From: Actinobaculum massiliense
GTDB taxonomy: Bacteria > Actinomycetota > Actinomycetes > Actinomycetales > Actinomycetaceae
Length of the DNA stretch: 64,000 nucleotides
NCBI RefSeq assembly: GCF_001457435.1
Contig: NZ_LN881717.1
Coordinates: 1,373,339 to 1,437,338, forward strand
Direction of reading: 5' to 3'
Position numbers and translations under genes: made by a program. Shown here piece after piece: positions 25,125-33,162 of this stretch (the stretch's first letter is position 1; every line of letters starts with the position of its first letter). Under the pieces are notes generated by a model that saw only the letters and a list, made by a program, of their open reading frames with translations, made no database searches and had not been told where the DNA came from.

Positions 25125-26375
25125 GTGGCACAGGTTAGTGTGGTTACACCAGTTCGGCCGCCGACCCCGAAACTGGTCAACGTGGCAGCATATACGCGGG
25201 TCTCAACCAACGCCGTCGAGCAGTTAGCATCCCTATCGGCGCAAGTGTCGTATTATTCGCGCCTGATCCAGTCCACGCCCGGATGGGCCTATGCGGGCGT
25301 GTTCACCGATGAGGGTATTACTGGCACTTCGATGAAATCCCGGCAAGGCCTGGCCGACCTGATGAACGCTGCCAGAGCAGGAAAGATCGATCTTGTGTTG
25401 TGTAAATCGATCTCGCGCCTTGCCCGCAACACTGTCGACCTGCTCGCTACGGTTCGTGAGCTGAAAGACCTTGGTGTGGCCGTGCGCTTCGAACGCGAAC
25501 GCATCGACACCCTCAGCGCTGACGGAGAACTCCTGCTGACCTTGTTGGCGTCGTTTGCTCAAGAAGAATCACATTCCCTGTCCCAGAACGTCAAATGGGC
25601 GATCCGTAACCGGTACAAGAACGGTGGAACAAACTCCTTCGTCGTCTACGGCTATAGCTGGGCAGACGGCGAGTTCACCATCATTGACGATGAAGCCAAG
25701 ATTGTGCGCCTACTGTTTGCCAATTATCTCGATGGGATCAGCCCGGAAAAGACAGCCGCGATCCTCAATGGTCAAGGTGTACGTTCGCGCGGTGGAGGAC
25801 GCTTCTACGGGTCAGTGTTTCGTCGCATGCTCGAAAATGAGCGCTACAAGGGCTGCCAGATGCTGCAGAAAATGTACCGCCCTGCGATCCAAGCACCCAC
25901 ACGTGCCCTCAATGACGGGGAGCTGCCGCGATACTGGGTTGAGCAAGCCCTCCCACCCATCATCGATAAGTCTGTGTTTGACGCGGTGCAAGCAGAAATC
26001 GCCTATCGGCGTGAGATTGGTCCGGCTGCGACCCCGTCAAAGAACACGGGCGTGTTCACCGGGCGGATCTGCTGTGGCGCGTGTGGGAAGAACTATCAAC
26101 GCAAAACCCGCACCTACAAGTCTGGAACCTCGTATAAGTTTTGGCGGTGCTGGAGTGCCTGCACCGGGAACGGCAACCCCTGTAGGGGGCACAACTTGCG
26201 CGAAACACTCCTCGAACACGCCTGCGCAGACATGCTCGGCACCCAAAGTTTCGACCCCGTCCAGGTTGGCGAGCAGATCGTGATGATTGAAGCCTTCCCG
26301 CACCAGCTCACATTCCACCTCGCGGATGGAACTATGACGCCGGTGGGCTTAACCAGTGAGGGGAGGTTGGCATGA
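25125..26375 (+). CDS. Serine recombinase 1
   Basis: 416 residues from GTG 25125, after CGAAAGGAG (5' alternative at 25095 is rejected). Resolvase/integrase N-terminal domain with catalytic Ser27 in AAYTRVST and the LARNTVDLLATV and ESHSLSQNVKWAIRNR motifs, a recombinase DNA-binding domain (about 160-290) and a zinc ribbon (CCGACGKNYQRKT...C...C, about 310-350). Large serine recombinases join attP and attB for phage integration. It lacks most of the long C-terminal coiled coil of recombinase 2 and overlaps its start by 4 bp. The pair probably acts together. Confidence 0.92.
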   Translation: MAQVSVVTPVRPPTPKLVNVAAYTRVSTNAVEQLASLSAQVSYYSRLIQSTPGWAYAGVFTDEGITGTSMKSRQGLADLMNAARAGKIDLVLCKSISRLARNTVDLLATVRELKDLGVAVRFERERIDTLSADGELLLTLLASFAQEESHSLSQNVKWAIRNRYKNGGTNSFVVYGYSWADGEFTIIDDEAKIVRLLFANYLDGISPEKTAAILNGQGVRSRGGGRFYGSVFRRMLENERYKGCQMLQKMYRPAIQAPTRALNDGELPRYWVEQALPPIIDKSVFDAVQAEIAYRREIGPAATPSKNTGVFTGRICCGACGKNYQRKTRTYKSGTSYKFWRCWSACTGNGNPCRGHNLRETLLEHACADMLGTQSFDPVQVGEQIVMIEAFPHQLTFHLADGTMTPVGLTSEGRLA

Positions 26376-27943
26376 GTCGCACGGTCACTGCGATACCCGC
26401 GACAAAGAAGGTTCGATCTGCCGCAGCCTCATCTGGGGTACCGGCGCGCAGAAGGGTCGCCGCCTACGCGCGAGTTTCTACCGAGATGGAAGAACAAACC
26501 TCCTCCTACGAGGCTCAAATCGACTACTACACCACCTACATTCATTCCCGTAATGATTGGCAGTTCGCGGGCATGTACGCCGACGAAGGTATCTCTGGCA
26601 CTTCTATGAAGCGCCGTGAGGGATTCCAAACCATGATCGATGACGCCCTGGCAGGCAAAATCGACCTGATCCTCACCAAGAGTGTGTCCCGGTTTGCTCG
26701 CAACACCGTCGACTCCTTGACCACCGTGCGCAAGCTCAAAGACGCAGGCGTGGAGGTCTACTTCGAAAAGGAAAACATTTACACCTTTGACGCCAAAGGC
26801 GAATTACTCATCACGATCATGTCCAGCCTGGCCCAGGAAGAATCCCGATCTATCTCCGAAAACGTCACCTGGGGACACAGGAAACGTTTTGCCGATGGAA
26901 AAGTCATGGTGCCCTACAAGTCGCTGCTCGGATATAAGAAAGGCGAGGATGGCAGTCTCGTCATCGATGAAACCCAGGCACCGACTGTCCGGTTGATCTA
27001 CCAGCTTTTCCTTGACGGGATGGCTATTAGTGAGATCAAAACCGAACTTGCTGCCCGCAAGATCCTCACCCCGCGTGGGAAAGAAGTGTGGTCAACGTCG
27101 ACAGTGCGCTCGATCTTGTCGAATGAAAAATATAAGGGCGATGCCCTGCTTCAAAAGACATTCACCACCGATTTTCTTACTAAGAAGATGAAGGTCAACG
27201 AAGGCGAAGTACCCCAATACTACGTAACAGGCAATCACGAGCCGATTATTGCTCCGCGTATCTGGGATCAGGTGCAATACGAACTCGCCACCAGGCATGC
27301 CAACATATCCTCAGCGAAGGTCGGCTTGTTCTCCACCCGGCTCAAGTGTGCGCAGTGTGGGTCGTGGTATGGGCGTAAAACGTGGGCGTCGAACACGAAA
27401 TATAAGTACACAGTCTGGCAATGCAACCATAAATACGCAGGCGAACACCCTTGCAGCAGCGCGACTATGAAAGACGAAGATATCAAGAACGCTTTCGTCC
27501 AAGCACTCAACCAACTGATCGCCCGCCAGCCACGGCAAAGCCACCTACTGCAAATCTTTGACTCCATGTTTGATACGAGCCGTATGGAAGAACAAGCCGC
27601 CGCTTGCCAAACAAAAATCGTGGAACTCACTGAGCAGATCGAAGCACTGATAGCCGAAAATCAGCAACGCGCGCTCGACCAAGACGCCTACCAAAACAAG
27701 TACACAGAGCTCGATACTGCCTACCGTAAGACACTCGCACGCAAAACAAGCCTAGAGGCAGATATTGCAGCGAACACCGCCAAGCATGCCGCCGTCACCA
27801 CAGCCCTAGGCGATCTGGCAGGCGAACCTGTGAGCGAGTTCCGCCCCGCCCAGTGGAGCGCACTCATCGACCACGCCATCGTAGACGAGGATACGATCCG
27901 GTTCGTGTTCCGAGTTGGTGAGGTAGTGAGGGTTCAGCTGTAG
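26372..27943 (+). CDS. Serine recombinase 2 with coiled-coil C-terminus
   Basis: 523 residues. Catalytic Ser36 in AAYARVST, RFARNTVDSLTTV and EESRSISENVTWGHRK motifs; recombinase domain about 170-290; zinc ribbon with CAQCGSWYGRKT at about 320-360; long coiled coil (about 405-475) as in large serine integrases, where it controls synapsis and direction. Full length. ATG 26372 overlaps recombinase 1. Being last before the host tRNA, it marks the right prophage end. Confidence 0.93.
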   Translation: MSRTVTAIPATKKVRSAAASSGVPARRRVAAYARVSTEMEEQTSSYEAQIDYYTTYIHSRNDWQFAGMYADEGISGTSMKRREGFQTMIDDALAGKIDLILTKSVSRFARNTVDSLTTVRKLKDAGVEVYFEKENIYTFDAKGELLITIMSSLAQEESRSISENVTWGHRKRFADGKVMVPYKSLLGYKKGEDGSLVIDETQAPTVRLIYQLFLDGMAISEIKTELAARKILTPRGKEVWSTSTVRSILSNEKYKGDALLQKTFTTDFLTKKMKVNEGEVPQYYVTGNHEPIIAPRIWDQVQYELATRHANISSAKVGLFSTRLKCAQCGSWYGRKTWASNTKYKYTVWQCNHKYAGEHPCSSATMKDEDIKNAFVQALNQLIARQPRQSHLLQIFDSMFDTSRMEEQAAACQTKIVELTEQIEALIAENQQRALDQDAYQNKYTELDTAYRKTLARKTSLEADIAANTAKHAAVTTALGDLAGEPVSEFRPAQWSALIDHAIVDEDTIRFVFRVGEVVRVQL

Positions 27944-27963
27944 GAGGTTAGAGGGAAATTTTT

Positions 27964-27997
27964 AGCCCGTTCGCGCATGAGCGCCGGACGGGCTTTT
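27964..27997 (+). terminator. Terminator after the recombinases
   Basis: AGCCCGT...ACGGGCT stem with inner GCGC pairing, followed by TTTTCTC. About 20 bases after the stop of recombinase 2. Confidence 0.75.
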
Positions 27998-28151
27998 CTC
28001 ATGCCCAGAAATCGTGGCAGCAGCGAAGCGATAGTGCTCGGGGAGCGTTTCTGCAGGTCAGAGCTAACACGCTATACACTCGCTAACGCTTTGACCCCCT
28101 TGGGGCGTACGCGCTAACGCAAACGCCTACTTATCATTTTCGACGTCTAAG
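27998..28151. other. Likely prophage/host junction (attR region)
   Basis: 154 bases with no gene. Contains short CGCTAACGC repeats and a phage-to-host transition just before tRNA-Gly. Serine integrases use a core of only a few bases, and the left junction is outside the window, so the core cannot be fixed. Confidence 0.35.
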
Positions 28152-28225
28152 TGGAGCGGGCGACGGGAATCGAACCCGCCTCTGCAGCTTGGGAAGCTGC
28201 CGTTCTACCGATGAACTACGCCCGC
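28152..28225 (-). tRNA. tRNA-Gly (anticodon CCC)
   Basis: 74 nt including an encoded CCA. Acceptor stem GCGGGCG/CGCCCGC, anticodon stem GCAGC/GCTGC around loop TTCCCAA (anticodon CCC) and the GGTTCGATTCC T arm are all complete. Neighbouring dcd is a common actinobacterial arrangement. Confidence 0.97.
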
Positions 28226-28422
28226 GAAGCACCGCGCCATGTTCTTTGCATTGCTTATTCGCCCTGCAGAGTCGACTGCGGTCCGCGCGTCTCGCACTGA
28301 AGAAAAACTTTACCGCCTCGGCGGGCCGGGAGCAAAAGAGGCGCGTCACATTTGTGGCGTCGCCACGCCCCGATGCGCAAGTCAAATCCTCGGAAAATTC
28401 CCCGCTGGCGCCCTAACCGTGC

Positions 28423-28428
28423 CAGAAT
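28423..28428 (+). promoter_or_regulatory. -10 of leaderless dcd
   Basis: TGC-CAGAAT extended -10 followed by six bases and the GTG start. No Shine-Dalgarno is present. Confidence 0.5.
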
Positions 28429-28434
28429 CTAAGC

Positions 28435-29031
28435 GTGCTTCTTTCAGATACAGACATTCTCAAATACGTAGACGAGGGAAATATTCGGCTCGATCCGTGG
28501 GATCCGGAAATGATTCAGCCCTCGTCAATCGACATCCACCTCGATCGCTTTTTCCGCCTCTTCGATAATCACCGCTACCCGGTGATCGACCCGGCCCTGC
28601 CGCAAGAGCAACTCACGCGCCTGGTTGAAGTGCCGGCGGACGGCGAATTCGTTTTGCATCCGGGGGAGTTCGTGCTTGGCTCCACCTATGAGCAGGTCAC
28701 TCTGGGCGATTCCATCGCCTCGCGCCTGGAAGGTAAATCCTCGCTCGGCCGGCTGGGGCTACTCACCCATTCCACCGCGGGCTTCATCGATCCGGGATTC
28801 TCCGGGCACGTAACGCTCGAGCTCTCCAACACCGCCACCATGCCCATCAAGCTCTACCCGGGCATGAAGGTGGGCCAGCTTTGCTTCTTCCAGCTTTCCT
28901 CCCCAGCGCAAAACCCCTACGGCGCGGGCGCATCCGGTTCGCGCTACCAGGGCCAGCGCGGGCCCACGGCGTCGCGCTCTTACCTCAACTTCCACCGCAT
29001 CGACGTGAGCGACGCCGGAGCCGCGGCATAG
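28435..29031 (+). CDS. dcd: dCTP deaminase (possibly dUMP-forming)
   Basis: 198 residues from GTG 28435. Deaminates dCTP, feeding dTMP synthesis. Landmarks: [16 protein letters not shown] near 28, catalytic region [26 protein letters not shown] near 105-130 (shown in part elsewhere), [13 protein letters not shown] near 143 and C-terminal [14 protein letters not shown], which closes over the nucleotide. In Mycobacterium the same family also hydrolyses dUTP, so a bifunctional enzyme is possible. No Shine-Dalgarno; the start lies six bases after a -10 hexamer. A diverged copy of its last 36 codons follows it. Confidence 0.95.
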   Translation: MLLSDTDILKYVDEGNIRLDPWDPEMIQPSSIDIHLDRFFRLFDNHRYPVIDPALPQEQLTRLVEVPADGEFVLHPGEFVLGSTYEQVTLGDSIASRLEGKSSLGRLGLLTHSTAGFIDPGFSGHVTLELSNTATMPIKLYPGMKVGQLCFFQLSSPAQNPYGAGASGSRYQGQRGPTASRSYLNFHRIDVSDAGAAA

Positions 29032-29050
29032 GCTGGCACCGCGCCACCGC
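28921..29050 (+). repeat. dcd 3'-end duplication, copy 1 (in dcd)
   Basis: Pairs with 29100-29229 at an offset of exactly 179 bases without gaps, with 8 differences in 130. Confidence 0.9.
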
Positions 29051-29099
29051 GCTCCCGGTCGTCTGCTTGCAGCGTTCCTCCCGAGCCCCACACACGGCC

Positions 29100-29229
29100 G
29101 GCGCAGGCGCAGCCGGGTCGCGCTACCAGGGCCAGCGCGGGCCCACGGCGTCGCGCTCTTACCTCGACTGCCGCCGCGTCGACGTGGGCGACGCCGGAGC
29201 CGCGGCATAGGCTGGCACCGCGCCACCGC
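29100..29229 (+). pseudogene. Duplicate dcd 3'-terminal fragment
   Basis: Encodes the last 36 residues of Dcd with changes (for example NFHRIDVS to DCRRVDVG) and the same stop. No start codon or upstream part is present, so it cannot make a working enzyme. Six of eight base changes alter residues. It is either a decayed tandem duplication or the remnant of recombination with a different dcd allele. Confidence 0.85.
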
Positions 29230-29294
29230 GCCACCGCGCCACCGCGCCACCGCGCCACCGCGCCACCGCGCCACCGCGCCACCGCGCCACCGCG
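29216..29294 (+). repeat. 8-bp tandem repeat, about ten units
   Basis: Nine perfect CACCGCGC units and a partial tenth, beginning inside the dcd duplicate's trailing sequence. The copy after the real dcd has only about two units, so the array expanded next to the duplicate. Together with the duplicate it fills the 374-base space before the antiporter operon. Confidence 0.95.
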
Positions 29295-29405
29295 TCTCAA
29301 ATTCCCTCCCAAACAGCGAGAAAGAACGCTTTTGATAGCTAATAAAGCAGGTAAAACGTAAACTAGTTTTTATTGCTCACGCCCCTCACCTAGCGATGGA
29401 GGATT

Positions 29406-32400
29406 ATGCCGGTCCTGCTTTCCCTGTTCTTCGTGGGCGCGCTCTGCGCACCGGCTCTTATGGCGCGAGGGCGCGGCGGGTTTGCGGTGCTGGCGATTAT
29501 CCCGGGGGCGGCTTTCGCCTGGCTTCTCACTCTCATTCCTCGCACGCTTCGCGGCGACTACTATGAAGCGGGAATCACCTGGGTGCCTCAGCTAGGCATG
29601 AATCTCGACATCCGCATCGACGTCCTTTCCCTTCTTCTCGCCCTCATCGCCTCGGGGGTGGGAAGCGTGGTGCTCTTCTATTCCTGGCGCTACTTCAGCC
29701 CGGAGGCCTCATATCTGGGGCGTTTCGGCGCGATCTTCCTCGCCTTCGCCGGCGCCATGATGGGCCTAGTAACAACCGACAACACCGTTGCGCTCTACAT
29801 CTATTGGGAACTTACAACCATTTGTTCCTTCCTGCTCATCGGTCACTATTCGGACCGCGCCTCCTCCCGCCGCGCCGCGGTGCAGGCCCTGATCGTTACC
29901 ACTTTTGGCGGCCTGGCGATGCTGGCCGGCATCGCGATTTTCGGCGAAATGGAGGGCGGCTCATATTCACTCCACCAGCTTGTCAACGCCGCGCACGCCG
30001 GCACTCTGAGCCCCGGTAACCCGGCGCTCCTCGCGGCCGGAATCGCGCTACTTCTGGTGGGCGCGTTCTCCAAATCCGCCCTCATCCCCTTCCACTTCTG
30101 GCTCCCCGCCGCGATGGCGGCGCCCACCCCGGTCTCCGCATATCTGCACGCCGCAGCCATGGTGAAAGCCGGTGTCTACCTGGTGGCGCGCCTGGCGCCC
30201 GGTTTCTCCGACGAGCCAATCTGGCACTGTATGGTCGTGGTGGCCGGGTGCTACACGCTCCTCCTGGGCGGTTACCGCGCCCTGAAGCAGACTGACATCA
30301 AACTGGTGATCGCCTTCGGCACGGTCTCTCAGCTCGGCCTCATCATCTTGTTCGTGGGCTACGGCCACCCCACTATGCTCCTCGCCGGCATGATGCTTTT
30401 GCTGGCGCATTCGCTCTTCAAATCTGCCCTCTTCCTTTCGGTCGGAATCGTGGACGTGTGCACCGGCACCCGCGACCTGCGCGAGCTTTCCGGAGTGGGC
30501 AGGCAGATGCCGAAGGTGGCTTTCTTCGCCGGCCTTGCCGATCTATCCATGATGGGAATTCCGCCTTTCGCCGCCTTCGTCGCTAAAGAAGGGGCCCTCG
30601 GGCATCTGTGGGGCGGCACCTTGGAAGACGTCATTGTCATGATCGTGATCGCGGTGGGTTCCGCCCTCACCGTGGCCTACGGCTTGCGGTTCTGGTGGGG
30701 TGCATTTATGTCTAAGCCGCTGGTCGGCGCCGACGTCTCCGGCACGGGAGAGCGCGCAGGTCAGCGCCCGCCCACCGAGGTTCGTCCCGCCTCCCACATT
30801 ATGGTCTGGCCGGTGGCGATCCTGGCGACGCTCGGTCTTATCGCTGGCCTCGCCACTCCGCTGGTGAATTCCTTCCTCGCCTGCCACGTGGCCCAATTCT
30901 CCAGCGAGTTCCACGACCTCCACCTCTGGGCCGGCTTCGGCGGTCCGTTCTTCCTTACCCTCGGCATCATCGCCGCCGGCGTCGCAATCTTCGCGCTCCG
31001 CGCCCCCTGGAAGCGCCTCACCGAGCAATTCCGCTTCCCGCTGGCGATGGAGGAGATCTACCATCGCATTATTTCCGGGCTGGAGCACCTTTCCGCCTAC
31101 GTCACCTCGCGCACCCAAACGGGTTCGCTGCCCGGTTACGTTCAGACGATTTTCTGGACCCTGGTTGCCGCGTTGGTGGCGGCGCTGGTCTTTGAGCCGC
31201 CTATCGCCCCGCCGGGCGTGCGTGCCTGGGATGGTTGGGTGCAGGCGCTAGTCGCCGTCGTCGGCTGCATTGGCGCGCTCCTCGCCGCCCGCGCGCGCCA
31301 CCGCGTCAAAGCGGTGATCCTCATGGGTATCGCGGGCTACTCGGTGGCTCTCACCTACGAGCTATACGGCGCCCCTGACCTAGCTCTCACCCAGGTGCTT
31401 TCCGAAACCCTCACCCTCGTGGTCTTCGTTTTGGTGATGCGCCGCCTCCCTATTTACTTCTCTTCCCGACGCCGCCGCGTGGTGCAGATGAAACGCATTG
31501 TGCTGGCCGTGGTGGTGGGCGTGGTTTTCGCGGGAATCGCGATGCTCGCGGCCGGGGCGCGCGTCCACGTGCCGGTCTCGGAGAACTTCGCCTCCGAGGG
31601 CTTCAGCTTCGGCTACGGCCGCAACATTGTGAACGTGACCTTGGTGGACATCCGCGCCTGGGACACCATGGGTGAGATCTCGGTGATCGTAGCGGCGGCG
31701 GTGGGAATCGCCTCGCTGCTCTTTATTCGCGATCGCGCCGGCGGCACCGACCGCTTGCGAAATATCCTCGGTTCCTCCGAGGCGCGCCGCCAGCGCCGCG
31801 AGCGCATTAGTCAGGATGCCGCGCGCTATATGGCACGCGCGATTCAACGCGAAGAACACGAGCAAACCCGCGGGCGCGGGCGAGCCTGGCTCGCCTCCAC
31901 GCACCGCCCCGGTGTGCAGAGCCGCCCGATTATGTTGCAGATCGGCACCCGCGTGGTGTTCCACTCGATCATCATGGTCTCCCTCTTCTTCTTGTTCTCG
32001 GGCCACAATTTGCCGGGTGGCGGCTTCGCGGGCGGCCTCCTGGCCGGCATTGCGCTGGTGCTACGCTACCTGGCCGGTGGCCGCTTCGAGCTCGGCGCAA
32101 CCCTGCCCGTCCTCCCCGCGCACCTCACCGGTTTTGGCCTGGCCCTCGCCACTCTGGCGGCGCTGGCCCCCACCGCCCTGGGCGGCACGCCGCTACAGAC
32201 CGCGCGCATAGACGTGGCGCTTCCGATCTTCGGAGACGTTCACTTCACCACCGCGCTCGTTTTCGACACCGGCGTTTACCTGGTGGTGCTCGGCCTGGTT
32301 CACGAGATCCTGCGCTCCCTGGGCGGGGAAATTGATCGCCACGGCGAGCGAGAGAAAGGCCTGCTGGTGCCCGAACCGGAGCTCGTCCCCTCGCAAGATT

Positions 32401-32624
32401 CCCGCTTGGCTTTGCGCGAGGAGATGGAATCGCACGATGCCGCGCGCGAGCGCGCCGGGGGAGAAGAAGAACGCGAACGCATTCGCGAGCGCGATGCGCA
32501 ACGCGAGGTGGCGGCCGCCAGCTCCGGGGGCGGCACGGCTGTTCCCGCGTCATTGGCAATGGGCCCCATGGGCCAGCCGGCGCCGAGCCATCGCAACCAG
32601 AACGGAGGTACCCAGCATGACTAG
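29406..32624 (+). CDS. mrpA: Na+/H+ antiporter subunit A fused to MrpB domain
   Basis: 1072 residues. N-terminal proton-pump-like membrane domain (NuoL/MrpA type, about 14 helices) with YIYWELTTICSFLLIGHY carrying the conserved Glu, KSALIPFHFWLPAAMAAPTPVSAYLHAA (in part) and a MrpA C-terminal part. Residues about 840-965 are a fused MrpB domain (TRVVFHSIIMVSLFFLFSGHNLPGGGFAGG in part). The polar C-terminus (about 975-1072) is rich in Glu/Arg. Largest subunit of the Mrp complex, which exchanges cytoplasmic Na+ for outside H+ and supports salt and alkali tolerance. ATG 29406 follows TGGAGG. First of six overlapping genes. Confidence 0.94.
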   Translation: MPVLLSLFFVGALCAPALMARGRGGFAVLAIIPGAAFAWLLTLIPRTLRGDYYEAGITWVPQLGMNLDIRIDVLSLLLALIASGVGSVVLFYSWRYFSPEASYLGRFGAIFLAFAGAMMGLVTTDNTVALYIYWELTTICSFLLIGHYSDRASSRRAAVQALIVTTFGGLAMLAGIAIFGEMEGGSYSLHQLVNAAHAGTLSPGNPALLAAGIALLLVGAFSKSALIPFHFWLPAAMAAPTPVSAYLHAAAMVKAGVYLVARLAPGFSDEPIWHCMVVVAGCYTLLLGGYRALKQTDIKLVIAFGTVSQLGLIILFVGYGHPTMLLAGMMLLLAHSLFKSALFLSVGIVDVCTGTRDLRELSGVGRQMPKVAFFAGLADLSMMGIPPFAAFVAKEGALGHLWGGTLEDVIVMIVIAVGSALTVAYGLRFWWGAFMSKPLVGADVSGTGERAGQRPPTEVRPASHIMVWPVAILATLGLIAGLATPLVNSFLACHVAQFSSEFHDLHLWAGFGGPFFLTLGIIAAGVAIFALRAPWKRLTEQFRFPLAMEEIYHRIISGLEHLSAYVTSRTQTGSLPGYVQTIFWTLVAALVAALVFEPPIAPPGVRAWDGWVQALVAVVGCIGALLAARARHRVKAVILMGIAGYSVALTYELYGAPDLALTQVLSETLTLVVFVLVMRRLPIYFSSRRRRVVQMKRIVLAVVVGVVFAGIAMLAAGARVHVPVSENFASEGFSFGYGRNIVNVTLVDIRAWDTMGEISVIVAAAVGIASLLFIRDRAGGTDRLRNILGSSEARRQRRERISQDAARYMARAIQREEHEQTRGRGRAWLASTHRPGVQSRPIMLQIGTRVVFHSIIMVSLFFLFSGHNLPGGGFAGGLLAGIALVLRYLAGGRFELGATLPVLPAHLTGFGLALATLAALAPTALGGTPLQTARIDVALPIFGDVHFTTALVFDTGVYLVVLGLVHEILRSLGGEIDRHGEREKGLLVPEPELVPSQDSRLALREEMESHDAARERAGGEEERERIRERDAQREVAAASSGGGTAVPASLAMGPMGQPAPSHRNQNGGTQHD

Positions 32625-33162
32625 TTCCCTCGCACTCGTCATCATGTGCGGCATTTTTGTTGCCGTGGGCGTTTACCTGATTCTGGAACGCTCGCTTACC
32701 CGCGTGGTCCTCGGCATTTCCTGCCTGGGCAACGGCGTCAATATCATCTTCCTCATCGCCGGCGGCCGCGCCGGTAACCCGCCCTTCGTGGAGCAATCCG
32801 AGCCGGACACCTGGTCCGACCCACTGGTGATGGCCATGATGCTCACGTCCATCGTCATTACCCTGGCCACAACCGGATTTCTCTGCGCCATGGCCTACCG
32901 CACCTGGCAGTTGCGTGACGACGACGAAGTTCGCGACGACGTCGAAGATCGCACCATCGCGATTCGCCGCGAGCTCATGGGAGCCGGAGATCGCTCCGAG
33001 GCCGGTACGGATCTGGCGCAAACCTCCGAGGAGTTTCGCGATGAAACCGAAGGATCCGAGCGATTCTTCCGCGCCTCGCCCGGGCCGGTGCGCCGCTGGG
33101 TGCGCCGCCGCGGAGTCACCTCGAATCCGGACGCTACTCGCGGAGTGGAGGGACGCCGATGA
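32617..33162 (+). CDS. mrpC: Na+/H+ antiporter subunit C
   Basis: 181 residues from ATG 32617, after ACGGAGGT, overlapping mrpA by 8 bp. Three helices: 5-25, 32-52 and about 72-95, with LTRVVLGISCLGNGVNIIFL and DPLVMAMMLTSIVITLATTGF typical of MrpC/NuoK. The charged cytoplasmic tail after about residue 100 (DDDEVRDDVEDRT, FRDETEG) is longer than usual, since MrpC is often near 113 residues. Overlaps mrpD by 4 bp. Confidence 0.92.
   Translation: MTSSLALVIMCGIFVAVGVYLILERSLTRVVLGISCLGNGVNIIFLIAGGRAGNPPFVEQSEPDTWSDPLVMAMMLTSIVITLATTGFLCAMAYRTWQLRDDDEVRDDVEDRTIAIRRELMGAGDRSEAGTDLAQTSEEFRDETEGSERFFRASPGPVRRWVRRRGVTSNPDATRGVEGRR

Noticed and set aside
28881-29210. 109-codon open frame across the end of dcd into the duplicate
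   Set aside because: Only its last part is meaningful, as the remnant of dcd; the rest is out of frame with dcd and has no start signal.
29216-29294. CRISPR array
   Set aside because: Units are 8 bp with no spacers and there are no cas genes; it is a simple tandem repeat.
30048-31118. Long minus-strand frames opposite mrpA
   Set aside because: His/Glu/Arg-rich shadow translations of a membrane protein gene; no signal for expression.
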